Source: CAZOKZ01 sp964580585
Lineage (GTDB): Bacteria; Sumerlaeota; Sumerlaeia; SLMS01; JAHLLQ01
DNA length: 49,464 bases
Direction: 5' to 3'
Assembly: GCA_964580585.1 (NCBI GenBank)
Contig: CAZOKZ010000033.1
Coordinates: 1-49,464 of the forward strand
Below are positions 24,417 to 32,865 of the stretch, one piece after another (the stretch's first letter is position 1; each line of letters starts with the position of its first letter). A program made the position numbers and the translations under genes. The notes beneath the pieces are model-generated. The model was not told where the DNA came from and searched no databases. It saw only the letters and a list, made by a program, of their open reading frames with translations.

Positions 24417-25627
24417 CCTTCCGCCAGGCAATCGCCCAACGTGCGGTAAACGCGTTCGATGTCGTGTTGGGTGGGTTCGGTGGACAACGCGCGGAGAATG
24501 CGGCGGCTGAGGGTGCCATGCCCGATTAAATGCGCCGCCGCGTTTTCATATTCGCCGAGGCGAGTTCTCAGTCGATCGAGCAGATGCTGCCAGACATCGC
24601 CTGCACGCATGGGGACGGAGTTGTTTATTCCCAATAGTTCCAAGTAGGCCGCATCGTGAAGCGTCGCTGATTCTCCATCGCCAATTGTCTCGTCGAGAAT
24701 GAGGCGCAACGCGTCGGTGGAGGCTTGCTTCTGTGCATCGAGCGGCGCGAATTCTTCGTTCGCCAGCGCTTTCACTGTCTCCGTCACCAAGGCGACGACG
24801 GCGAGATCGGCGAGCGGGCATTCTTGAATATCGAGCAGGCGGATTTCAATCGCCCCGCGGTCGAAACGGGCAATCGCCCCGCGACTGTTGAGAAAATGAT
24901 GCACGAGTAGTTTGTCGGGATCGAGCGGCGCGATGGCGTTGTCGATGGCACGGAAAATCTGGTCTTCGTAATCGGCGTGTGTGAACACCGGTTCGGGGAT
25001 AACCTTGCCCGTGACGATGGGAATGCGACGCTGATTGTTTTTATAGTAATCGAGCCGTGTGTCCGCGATCCCCGTGGGTTTCAGTTCCACGATGGGAGAA
25101 CTGGCCGCTAATGAAGGCAACAGGGGCAGGACCAGTCGAATTGCCGCGTGCAGGCGAGCGAATTCTCCGTCCCCGCAAAATGGCAGGTTGATGTGCGTGC
25201 TTTGCACATTGGCCCACCCATGGCCTCGGCAATCGAAAATGCGATTGTAGGCTTCGTAAATCGGGCTGTAATCGTGAGGCCACAAACGTGTCTCCGTCCC
25301 CGGTTCCATCCACGGATGCATGGACGTTGGCAGCAGCATCCCGCCCAACGGTTCGAGCAACTCGTTCAGCGTCTCCACATCGCGTTGGAAAATTGCGCCA
25401 AGACCATCGAGGGACGGAGCCGGGCCGTTGGTTTTCATTTCAACCACATGCAGCGTCAGTTCGTTCGACCACGCCGTGGGACCCGATTCGATTTCCGATG
25501 CGTATTCACCCGCAACGGCTTTCAACACTTCATCGCACACGGGAAACACATCGAGCGTATCGCGGCGCACAATCATATATTCCAGTTCCACGCCGTACGC
25601 GTCGAACAAATGCAGGGGAGAGGTCAT
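24392..25627 (-). CDS. GCS2-family carboxylate-amine ligase (glutamate-cysteine-ligase-like)
   Basis: A 411-residue ATP-dependent ligase of the glutamate-cysteine ligase 2 family. It opens with the family strand AYGVELEYMIVRRDTLDVFP and has the conserved MKTNGPAPSLDGL segment, NVQSTHINLPF (ATP/metal site strand) and, near the middle, ARFDRGAIEIRLLDIQECPL with the conserved Arg-Glu pattern. The family forms amide bonds between a carboxylate and an amine. Classical members make gamma-glutamylcysteine, but many act in other pathways. It is the last gene of a minus-strand operon after a RimK-type ligase, with only nine bases between them, and an upstream C39-like peptidase. This setting argues against simple glutathione synthesis. 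No ribosome binding site is evident before the ATG, which fits translational coupling. Confidence 0.88.
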   Translation of the reverse strand: MTSPLHLFDAYGVELEYMIVRRDTLDVFPVCDEVLKAVAGEYASEIESGPTAWSNELTLHVVEMKTNGPAPSLDGLGAIFQRDVETLNELLEPLGGMLLPTSMHPWMEPGTETRLWPHDYSPIYEAYNRIFDCRGHGWANVQSTHINLPFCGDGEFARLHAAIRLVLPLLPSLAASSPIVELKPTGIADTRLDYYKNNQRRIPIVTGKVIPEPVFTHADYEDQIFRAIDNAIAPLDPDKLLVHHFLNSRGAIARFDRGAIEIRLLDIQECPLADLAVVALVTETVKALANEEFAPLDAQKQASTDALRLILDETIGDGESATLHDAAYLELLGINNSVPMRAGDVWQHLLDRLRTRLGEYENAAAHLIGHGTLSRRILRALSTEPTQHDIERVYRTLGDCLAEGKMFEAPV

Positions 25628-25636
25628 TTCAAGCGG

Positions 25637-27148
25637 TCACTTTCGTTCGCGGCGTTTTTCCACGCGGCGCAAAAACACTTCGAGAATTTTCTGGTACAAT
25701 TCGTCTTTCGCCACGGCGTCTTCGTATCCGGCAACAATATCGGGGTTGTCGTTTACTTCCATGATATAACATTTGCCGTCTTTTTCCTTCAAATCCACGC
25801 CGTACAGTCCATCGCCGACCAGATTCGCCGCTTGCAATGCGGTTTGAATCACATGGCGTGGGGCTTCCCACAATGGGATCGTTTCTGTCCGTCCCCAATC
25901 GGATTTACCCGACGTCGTATCGTGTTTTACAATTTGCCAATGTTTTTTTGCCATATGATAGCGGCAGACGAAAAGCGGTTCGCCGTCGATAATTCCCACA
26001 CGCCAATCGTAATCCGTCGGCAAAAATTCCTGGGCGATAATCAAGCCGGATTTTTCCAGAAGTCGTTTGCCTTCGCTCAGGAATTGTTCCTTCGTTTCCG
26101 CTTTCAGAACACCTTTGGAAAACGCGCTGTCCGGCTGTTTCAACACGCAGGGAAATTCAATCGTTTCGGCGACTTCGGCGAGGTTTTTTTTGTACAACGT
26201 CACCGACTTTGGAATCGGCACCTTACCGCGAATGAGTAACTCGGCCAGGAAGACTTTATTCGAACAACGCAGAATCGAATCCGGATCGTCGATCACGATC
26301 AACCCTTCCGCCTGAGCCCGCCGCGCAAAACGAAACGTGTAATGGTTCACGTTGGTCGTTTCGCGAATGAACAGCGCGTCGAACTCCGCCAACCGCCCGT
26401 AGTCCTCGCGCGTGATGAGTTCCGTGCTGATGTCCATTTTATCCGCGATTTTGCACAGCCTTGCGATGGCCTTGTTATCCGAAGGGCCTTCCAATCCTTG
26501 CTCGTCGTAAAGAATCGCCAGATGAAACCGGCTGTTGGACAAGGCACTGGCTTGTGGGACGGAGCGTTTTTCGAAAAACTCTGCGGCATATTCCAGCAAC
26601 AAATCATGGTGGCTGTCGGGCACGTCGCTCATCGCCATCGGTTTGATGCTGCGCAGATGCCAACCCTCTTCGTCTTTCTTGAACGTGCATTTCACCAACG
26701 GCGCGGGAAACAGACGGAAAATCTGCTGGCTCAACCGATCGTAACGCTTGGCCACGTTGCGTCCGAAATAAATACTCAGCGTGAAATCATCCGAATGCAG
26801 CGGCGCCAGGCTCTTGTCGATCAACTCCTGCATTTCATCGCTCGCCAGTCGAACGAGCGACACGAGTGTGAAGTCCACGAGCGTTGAAACGCTTGGCAGG
26901 GGTTTTTGACCGCGCGCCGCCGCCAGCAGAGACACGTAATATCCCAGACTTTGGTAATGATAGGACCGACACAGGTTAAAAACCTTGGCCGTTTTTTCAC
27001 GCGCAAAAGCGGGATCGGTCAGAAACTTGTTCGCGAGCACCACCTCGGCTCCGTACGTTTCATGCGGCCAATCTTGCTCGTCTTCTACCACAATATATGT
27101 TTTCATGGAACGATGGGGCTCCGTTTGAATAGCAACCTCGCGCGTCAT
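25637..27148 (-). CDS. RimK-type ATP-grasp ligase with N-terminal RLAN-like domain
   Basis: A 503-residue protein (489 if translation starts at the second Met, ATG 27106). The N-terminal half begins TYIVVEDEQDWPHETYGAEV and fits the RimK-like ATP-grasp N-terminal domain. The C-terminal half (about 280-490) is ATP-grasp: VLKQPDSAFSKGVLKAET carries the ATP lysines and glycine loop, GLIIAQEFLPTDYDWRVGII contains the purine-binding strand, and MEVNDNPDIVAGYED holds the Glu and Asn metal ligands. Such enzymes add amino acids to carboxylates, often on peptides or proteins. The start at 27148 overlaps the upstream peptidase stop by four bases (ATGA), showing tight coupling. It is followed after nine bases by the GCS2-type ligase. 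Confidence 0.9.
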   Translation of the reverse strand: MTREVAIQTEPHRSMKTYIVVEDEQDWPHETYGAEVVLANKFLTDPAFAREKTAKVFNLCRSYHYQSLGYYVSLLAAARGQKPLPSVSTLVDFTLVSLVRLASDEMQELIDKSLAPLHSDDFTLSIYFGRNVAKRYDRLSQQIFRLFPAPLVKCTFKKDEEGWHLRSIKPMAMSDVPDSHHDLLLEYAAEFFEKRSVPQASALSNSRFHLAILYDEQGLEGPSDNKAIARLCKIADKMDISTELITREDYGRLAEFDALFIRETTNVNHYTFRFARRAQAEGLIVIDDPDSILRCSNKVFLAELLIRGKVPIPKSVTLYKKNLAEVAETIEFPCVLKQPDSAFSKGVLKAETKEQFLSEGKRLLEKSGLIIAQEFLPTDYDWRVGIIDGEPLFVCRYHMAKKHWQIVKHDTTSGKSDWGRTETIPLWEAPRHVIQTALQAANLVGDGLYGVDLKEKDGKCYIMEVNDNPDIVAGYEDAVAKDELYQKILEVFLRRVEKRRERK

Positions 27149-27858
27149 TGAAGCGACGGCGGTTTTTCGATGATCAGTAAATTTGCATCGTATGTCACGA
27201 TGCCCAGCAAAATGGCGGTAATAACGCGTTCGATCGGTACGGTGTAGTGACGGATCTCGAACGCCGGGTTCGGATGCAGCGGATCGGCCACCAGGACCTC
27301 GCGCGTTGTCGGATCGTACCCGCACAACACCACGAAATGTCCCTGCGGTTCGCCGCGAACATCATCGTCCGTGTTTTTGGGGCCAAACTCGCGAATTGCA
27401 CGATACAGGTAAGTTGAACTCAAACCCGTCAAAATGGGAATGTCTTTTTTCAGGTACTCGCGAATTAACTTGGGACGTAAATCCTGCATCCGGAACTTCC
27501 CACCCAGGTCCAGAAACTCGACATAGCCTTTCGTTGCGGCTCGCAGCTTGCGATTACGTTTCAACTTGGCCTGCGTCAGCAAACGCTCGCGAATATCAAC
27601 CGGTGTTCGTTCGAACCACGTGGGATCGAAAATCTGAAGATTATAAGTATAAATGGTGGCTTTGTAACCTTGGCGCAGGGCGTGGCTGCCAAGAAAAACC
27701 GACAGCGTACCGCCTTCCTTCAGAGACTGCGTCTCTGCGATTACCCGGTCCAGGGGCAGGTCCTCGCCATAAAACCGGTAAACGGCATGCAGACACGTTG
27801 GCCCGCACGTGACATCATCGGGTTGGCGTTCCACCCGAAAATCCAAGCGTGTTTCCAT
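27145..27858 (-). CDS. C39-like papain-fold cysteine peptidase, first gene of the ligase operon
   Basis: A 237-residue protein with a peptidase C39-like domain. The catalytic Cys18 lies in VTCGPTCLHAVYRFYG, the catalytic His174 in QGHFVVLCGYD, and Asp192 in LVADPLHP. There is no transporter domain and no signal peptide, so it is a soluble cytoplasmic member. In bacteriocin exporters C39 domains cut leaders after Gly-Gly. Here, joined to two amide-forming ligases, it may trim a peptide substrate, reverse the ligation or use the same thiol chemistry for transfer. The chosen start is ATG 27858; the TTG before it is less likely. A purine-rich GGAGG lies 16 bases upstream, rather far for a ribosome binding site. 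Confidence 0.85.
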   Translation of the reverse strand: METRLDFRVERQPDDVTCGPTCLHAVYRFYGEDLPLDRVIAETQSLKEGGTLSVFLGSHALRQGYKATIYTYNLQIFDPTWFERTPVDIRERLLTQAKLKRNRKLRAATKGYVEFLDLGGKFRMQDLRPKLIREYLKKDIPILTGLSSTYLYRAIREFGPKNTDDDVRGEPQGHFVVLCGYDPTTREVLVADPLHPNPAFEIRHYTVPIERVITAILLGIVTYDANLLIIEKPPSLQ

Positions 27859-28114
27859 CAAAAGTCTTTCGCATCCTCCAATGCCGAAGCCTTGCTGGCT
27901 TTACGGCAGCAAAATATTAGTAAGCCCCGATTGCCAGAACAAGGCCATTTAGCAGGAAGTGGGAAAATTTTTGAGAATACGATACTGCTGGAGTCGCATG
28001 CTTGAACGAATTTACCGTAAATTGATAGAGCACGACAAAATTGCGATAGCCATTTATCGATCTGTGTTATACACTCATATCAACACTTTGATTCCATTGG
28101 GAGGATGGGGAGCC

Positions 28115-31100
28115 ATGTCGAGAATCAGTAAGGTGTTTTTCCCCAAATCGCTACTGATTTGGATTTTTTGTTCTTTGCTTTTTTTCAGGTACTGTATTGC
28201 TGAAATCAGCTCAGTGCCAAATCACGATATCTGGATCACCAATGGTCCTGTCAACGCGATCATTGAAGATCAGGGGCGTTTATATCTCGGAGGAGAATTT
28301 ACGTATATTGGCCCAAACACAGGGCACGGTGCGGTTTACGACACCCAAACCGGTGAAGTTCTAAACGATTACCCAAGATTAGGTGGAAGAATCCAGGCGT
28401 GCGTTTCCGATGGTTCGGGAGGTTGGTATATTGGTGAACGAACCACTCCTTTGGGAGATGCTGCAAAGACGAGAATCGTGCATATCCAGCCCGATGGTTC
28501 TTTGGAGTCCAACTGGGCACCCGAAGTAAACGGCATCGTATATGCCCTCGCCGTTTCGGGAACTACCGTTTACGTCGGGGGATATTTCAACCAAGTGGAA
28601 GGGGTTGAACGTCATAACCTTGCGGCGTTGGAAACCACGACCGGTACGCTAACGCCGTGGAATCCGGATGCTAATGACATCGTTCGGGCCCTGCTGGTGG
28701 TGGATGATTCAGTTTACGTTGGCGGCACTTTTACAATGATCGGAGGACATGCGCATACTTGGATTGCTGAATTGGATCGCGCTACCGGCCTGGCAACCGA
28801 TTGGAATCCGGACATTATAAGCGAAGAATATGGAGATAGTGGAATTCTCTGTTTTGCTTATTCAGATTCAACGTTGTATGCTGGTGGTTTTTTCTCCAAT
28901 GTCGATGGAAGGGTTCGCAGTAACTTAGTCGCTTTTAATGCCAGTACTGGAGTTGTCACGGATTGGGCGCCCAATCCCAATTCCGATGTCCTTTCATTAG
29001 ATGTCGATGGTTCTACCGTTTATGCGGGAGGATATTTTGGGGAAATTGGGGGAATAAACCAAAACGGTATCGCGGCAATCGATGCGACATCTGGAATTGT
29101 GAGTAATTGGAATACCAGCTTTGACTGCACGGATTTTTATCTATGTCAAAATTATGTTTCAACCGTCAAGGTGGTAGATTCAATATTGTATATTGGCGGG
29201 GGATTTTCGATTATCAATGGGTCGTCGCGTAAAAATATTGCCGCGTTTGATACACTAACGGGTCAATTGTTGGAAAGGCCGATTCATGCAACTCATGAAG
29301 TTCGTGCCATGGCTGTCTCGGGATCGCAGCTTTATGTGGGAGGAAACTTTATTTCGATCAACGGACAATTATCTGACATGCTTGCCGTTATAGATTCGCA
29401 AACGGGCCAGGCTATTGAATGGGGCCCTACTGGATATACAGTGGAGAATGAAAAGTACGGCCCTTTTCCTCCTGTTCCACACGAAATACGGGATTTCGCA
29501 ATTTCGGATTCGGTCTTATACGCTATAGGGGATTTCGAGAAAATCGCCGGACAATCCACGGATAGTAGCCTGGTTGCATTTGATCTGAATTCAGGTGAAA
29601 TACTAAATTGGGCACCACAGTCAAATATGTCGGGCAACACCCTCGCTGTATCTGGCTCAACGATTTATGTCGGAGGAACTGGTGTAATTGCTCTGGATAT
29701 TTCGGACAATTACAATATCCTATGGGGTATTGACGCGGATGGCCCGGTAAATACATTCGCAAAATCGGGGTCCATTCTTTATGTCGGTGGAGAATTCACT
29801 TCATTTGGCGGAGAATCGCGTGCGAATCTCGCCTCTATCGATGTTATTACCGGAAATGTTATGTCGTGGAATCCCGGTGCGTCAGGCAAAGCAGGTGATT
29901 TTTCGTTCCCATTTCCGCTCGTTGATCCCTATGTTCGAGATATCTTGGTTTCGGATGGAATTATTTATGCGGGCGGTGGTTTTTCAACATGTGGGGGGCA
30001 ACCGAGGAAAAACGTAGCCGCGTTGGATGCAATCACGGGCATGGCTACTTCCTGGAATCCGGAATTCACTAGAACCACCAATAGTATTTCTTTATATAAT
30101 TCAATGATATTTGCGGGAGGGCTTAACCTCCAAAATCCCTTTTCATCAAATGCAGGTGCGACTGTTGCCTTGCATCAAACTTCTGGGCACGTTCTGAGTT
30201 GGTCGCCTCAATTAAATTTTCCGGTCAATGCTTTATACTTTACTGGAAATAAAGTTTATGTTGGTGGTGAATTTACAACTTGTAATAATCTTTCCCAACC
30301 TTACTTTGCACAATTTAATATTTCGTATGACAGCCCGCTTTGCCTCACCGAGTTTGGCGAAGCCTGGGGATCGCTCAATGACGGAGCAGCATTGGCCGAG
30401 CCAACAAAGTGGAACCAGCTTGGGTTCAAGCACGATGCTTCGACGGGGTGGCAGACGCTGCCGGGCGACTTTGACGGCGACGGGTTGATGGAGCTTCTCA
30501 CAGTGACCGAATACGGGGAAGCATGGCTGACGTTCAACTCAGGAAACGAGACCTTCGATAGCACGTTTAATTCTGCGCCGGGGTACTTGTTCGACGAAAA
30601 TAATGGCTGGGCAGCCGTCGCGGGCGATTTCGATGGCGACGCGCTGACGGACCTGGCCCAGGTGACCGAATACGGCGACATCTGGGTTGGGTTCAACTCG
30701 GGTGGAGCGATTCCTTCGCCGTCAATTGCTTCAAACGCGGGCGCAATTTACGACCCGGATAATGGTTTCTGGATGGGAGCGGGAGATATGAATGGCGACG
30801 GTCTCGACGACATCGTCGAGTTGCATCCCGACGGCCAGGTTGTCGTGCATGCAGCGAATGGCTCGGGTTTTGACGCGCCTGCCGGATGGGGAGCGTTTGG
30901 TTTTCAGTACAATCGGGGCGACGCTTCGAATCCTGGTTATGGCATTGTTATCGGCGACTTCAATGATGATGGTCGTGACGATTTGCTCACATTAACTCCA
31001 TACACCGATGCGTGGGTGGCGCCTTCAAATGGAACCGGATTTGACGCGCCTACACGTTGGGGGTGGCTGGGGTTCAAATATGCCCCACGTTTAAATAATG

Positions 31101-31294
31101 GTTGGGATATTTTTGTCGGTGATGTGAATGGTGATGGAATCGACGACTTGGTTCAACTGAGCGAATACGGTGAGGTCTGGTTCGCTGCCTCGACGGGTAC
31201 AGAACTCATCTCGCCACCCGCAAAACTCGGCGCTGTGGGCTTCCGCAGCAACCCCGAGGGTACTTGGCGTTCCTATGTGGGTAGATTGAAGTAA
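28115..31294 (+). CDS. Large secreted beta-propeller / FG-GAP repeat protein
   Basis: A 1,059-residue exported protein. A signal peptide covers residues 1-29 (LLIWIFCSLLFFRYCIA). Residues 30-735 hold about a dozen repeats of the type VYVGGxFxxI..RxNLAAxDxxTGxxxxWxP, which resemble the delta-60/DUF5122 propeller repeats of secreted surface proteins. Residues 740-1059 are six FG-GAP/VCBS-like repeats with Ca-binding loops such as GDFDGDGLME, GDFDGDALTD, GDMNGDGLDD, GDFNDDGRDD and GDVNGDGIDD. Base composition changes near 30335, exactly where the second repeat type begins, so the gene looks like a fusion. GGGAGG ten bases upstream supports the ATG at 28115. A role in adhesion or binding of surface polymer is likely; no catalytic motif is seen. 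Confidence 0.85.
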   Translation: MSRISKVFFPKSLLIWIFCSLLFFRYCIAEISSVPNHDIWITNGPVNAIIEDQGRLYLGGEFTYIGPNTGHGAVYDTQTGEVLNDYPRLGGRIQACVSDGSGGWYIGERTTPLGDAAKTRIVHIQPDGSLESNWAPEVNGIVYALAVSGTTVYVGGYFNQVEGVERHNLAALETTTGTLTPWNPDANDIVRALLVVDDSVYVGGTFTMIGGHAHTWIAELDRATGLATDWNPDIISEEYGDSGILCFAYSDSTLYAGGFFSNVDGRVRSNLVAFNASTGVVTDWAPNPNSDVLSLDVDGSTVYAGGYFGEIGGINQNGIAAIDATSGIVSNWNTSFDCTDFYLCQNYVSTVKVVDSILYIGGGFSIINGSSRKNIAAFDTLTGQLLERPIHATHEVRAMAVSGSQLYVGGNFISINGQLSDMLAVIDSQTGQAIEWGPTGYTVENEKYGPFPPVPHEIRDFAISDSVLYAIGDFEKIAGQSTDSSLVAFDLNSGEILNWAPQSNMSGNTLAVSGSTIYVGGTGVIALDISDNYNILWGIDADGPVNTFAKSGSILYVGGEFTSFGGESRANLASIDVITGNVMSWNPGASGKAGDFSFPFPLVDPYVRDILVSDGIIYAGGGFSTCGGQPRKNVAALDAITGMATSWNPEFTRTTNSISLYNSMIFAGGLNLQNPFSSNAGATVALHQTSGHVLSWSPQLNFPVNALYFTGNKVYVGGEFTTCNNLSQPYFAQFNISYDSPLCLTEFGEAWGSLNDGAALAEPTKWNQLGFKHDASTGWQTLPGDFDGDGLMELLTVTEYGEAWLTFNSGNETFDSTFNSAPGYLFDENNGWAAVAGDFDGDALTDLAQVTEYGDIWVGFNSGGAIPSPSIASNAGAIYDPDNGFWMGAGDMNGDGLDDIVELHPDGQVVVHAANGSGFDAPAGWGAFGFQYNRGDASNPGYGIVIGDFNDDGRDDLLTLTPYTDAWVAPSNGTGFDAPTRWGWLGFKYAPRLNNGWDIFVGDVNGDGIDDLVQLSEYGEVWFAASTGTELISPPAKLGAVGFRSNPEGTWRSYVGRLK

Positions 31295-31389
31295 TCGGAG
31301 AGTCGGTCAGCGGGTGATTTTTCCTACTTGACGCCCTAAACCCTCTCCCGCATCTTGATTGCATAGAAACTTGTCCACTGGAGACATGG

Positions 31390-31728
31390 ATGATGAAACG
31401 TAAACTCACCGCAGCACTGCTTGCGCTGGCTTTCGTCGCGTTGATGGCGGCGCCGGCTTCGGCCCATCGATACAATCGTACCAACGATGGCCATCCGATG
31501 CGTTTGGTAGCCTATGCCTTGCATCCTGTTGGAATTGCCTTGGAATACGTGATTATGCGCCCCGTGCATGCTTTTGTTTCGGGCGATGACGTGGATATCT
31601 GGTTCGGCCACGATTCCAATTTGAGCGATGACGGCACCTATGATGAATGGCTTCATGGCGATTATGAGCCCTCTATCAAGGTCGAACGCGCGAAAAAGGT
31701 CAAAATCAACCAGGGCATGGTGAAGTAA
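31390..31728 (+). CDS. Small exported protein, function unknown
   Basis: A 112-residue protein with a cleavable signal peptide (KRKLTAALLALAFVALMAAP, cleavage after ASA about residue 25). The mature part opens HRYNRTNDGHPMRLVAYALH, then PVGIALEYVIMRPVHAFVSG and DVDIWFGHDS, and ends basic (RAKKVKINQGMVK). I recall similar proteins with the PVG-ALEY--RP-H core in several environmental phyla, all uncharacterised. GGAG precedes the paired ATGs at 31390 and 31393. It lies between the large propeller gene and the LolD-like gene, both on the same strand, with no clear terminator before or after, so it may belong to a longer transcript. Confidence 0.7.
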   Translation: MMKRKLTAALLALAFVALMAAPASAHRYNRTNDGHPMRLVAYALHPVGIALEYVIMRPVHAFVSGDDVDIWFGHDSNLSDDGTYDEWLHGDYEPSIKVERAKKVKINQGMVK

Positions 31729-31750
31729 TTCTCGGCCCGGGCGGTTTTTC

Positions 31751-32443
31751 GTGCCTGCACCGCAATCCGTCGTTGAATTTCAGGAAGTATCGAAGCGTTT
31801 TTCGCGCTTCGATACTTCTTTTGCTTTGCAAAAACTCTCCTTCCGAATCGAATCCGGGCAAACGGTTCTGATTGCCGGGCCTTCCGGTTCGGGCAAATCC
31901 ACGTTGCTCAATCTGGTTGGAGGGATTGACCGACCTTCCTCGGGTCGCATTGTCGTTTGGGGCGAGGACATCGCCGCCTTGGGCGAATCGCGCCGCGCTC
32001 GTTGGCGATCTCGTCATGTGGCATTCATTTTTCAACATCATTACCTGCCAGCCGGGTGGAAAGCCAGCGACGCGGTGGCCGCGCCGTTGCTGTGGACGCT
32101 GGGACTGTCGCCCGGCGAAGCCCGCACCCGCGCGAAAGCCTCTCTGGAGGCCGTTGGTTTATTCGACGCCATTGATCAGTCCGTCGATACGCTCTCGGGT
32201 GGCCAGCGCCAGCGTGTGGCTGTGGCCCGAGCTCTGGCAGCGTCCCCACGCGTCCTGTTGGCCGATGAGCCCACGGCTCAACTCGACCATGAAACGGCCA
32301 ACCTGGTGCTCGATGCGGTGTGTGGGTACATAGCCGAATCGGGTGCCACCTTGTTGGTGGTCAACCACGAGTCCCAGCCAGGCGATTGGCGAGCCAGCCG
32401 ACGGTTGATACTGGAAGATGGACGTTTGCGGGAGGAGGGGTGA
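31751..32443 (+). CDS. LolD/MacB-type ABC transporter ATP-binding protein
   Basis: A 230-residue ATPase. It has Walker A AGPSGSGKST, Q-loop FIFQHHYLPAGW with the DVxxP-like helix expected of MacB/LolD proteins, signature LSGGQRQRVAVARA, Walker B VLLADEPTAQLD and H-loop VVNHE. LolD works with LolC/E to release lipoproteins to the outer membrane; related proteins drive MacB-like efflux or FtsE-type cell division. No permease gene is adjacent, so the partner is not visible and the exact role cannot be fixed. The start is the GTG at 31751 with no strong ribosome binding site. The 22-base gap to the small exported protein gene suggests that both are cotranscribed. Confidence 0.85.
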   Translation: MPAPQSVVEFQEVSKRFSRFDTSFALQKLSFRIESGQTVLIAGPSGSGKSTLLNLVGGIDRPSSGRIVVWGEDIAALGESRRARWRSRHVAFIFQHHYLPAGWKASDAVAAPLLWTLGLSPGEARTRAKASLEAVGLFDAIDQSVDTLSGGQRQRVAVARALAASPRVLLADEPTAQLDHETANLVLDAVCGYIAESGATLLVVNHESQPGDWRASRRLILEDGRLREEG

Positions 32444-32444
32444 C

Positions 32445-32798
32445 CTAGTCCAGGTCAAATTCTCGGCGTAAGAACCTGCTGACCCGTTCGAATTCCGTCA
32501 GGAGGCGATCCATCTCCATCGTTTGGTCATTGTTTGCGGCGTCGTTAGCTTCGCTGGCCAACCGACCCATTTCGTTAGCACCGACGTTGTAGGACATACC
32601 CTTCAACTGGTGAAATATCCGTCCAGCGTCCTCGTTTGCTTTCGCGGCCAGCGCTTTTTCCGCAGCCGAAAGTTGTCGGCGCAGCTCCAGCAGATATTCG
32701 CCAAATAACTCACTTTGCATTTCACGGTCGCCGTCGCAGATTTCATGCAAGCGGCTGAGATTTACCGGAGAATCGGTGGGAGAATGGGTTTCGTTCAT
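32445..32798 (-). CDS. HPt (histidine phosphotransfer) domain protein
   Basis: A 117-residue helical protein consisting of one HPt domain. The phospho-acceptor His63 lies in RIFHQLKGMSYNVGANEMGR, followed by the turn and the second helix LASEANDAANNDQTMEMDRL, in keeping with the four-helix bundle that passes phosphate between a receiver domain and a downstream regulator. It has no catalytic domain. The only hybrid kinase seen in the window is at 13949-17278, some 15 kb away. The gene converges with the LolD-like gene, stop to stop, separated by one base. The start is chosen at ATG 32798 because the domain begins there; an ATG upstream at 32906 would overlap the next gene. Confidence 0.85.
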   Translation of the reverse strand: MNETHSPTDSPVNLSRLHEICDGDREMQSELFGEYLLELRRQLSAAEKALAAKANEDAGRIFHQLKGMSYNVGANEMGRLASEANDAANNDQTMEMDRLLTEFERVSRFLRREFDLD

Positions 32799-32865
32799 GT
32801 CGAAAGCGTCACCGTTTGCGTACTGATAATGCACATCGTTTATTTCTCGGAAGGCATTGTCAATT

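Noticed and set aside
25148..26239. A plus-strand open frame running opposite both the GCS2-type and RimK-type genes
   Set aside because: It spans two well-supported genes and is a product of their codon bias. It has no family similarity.
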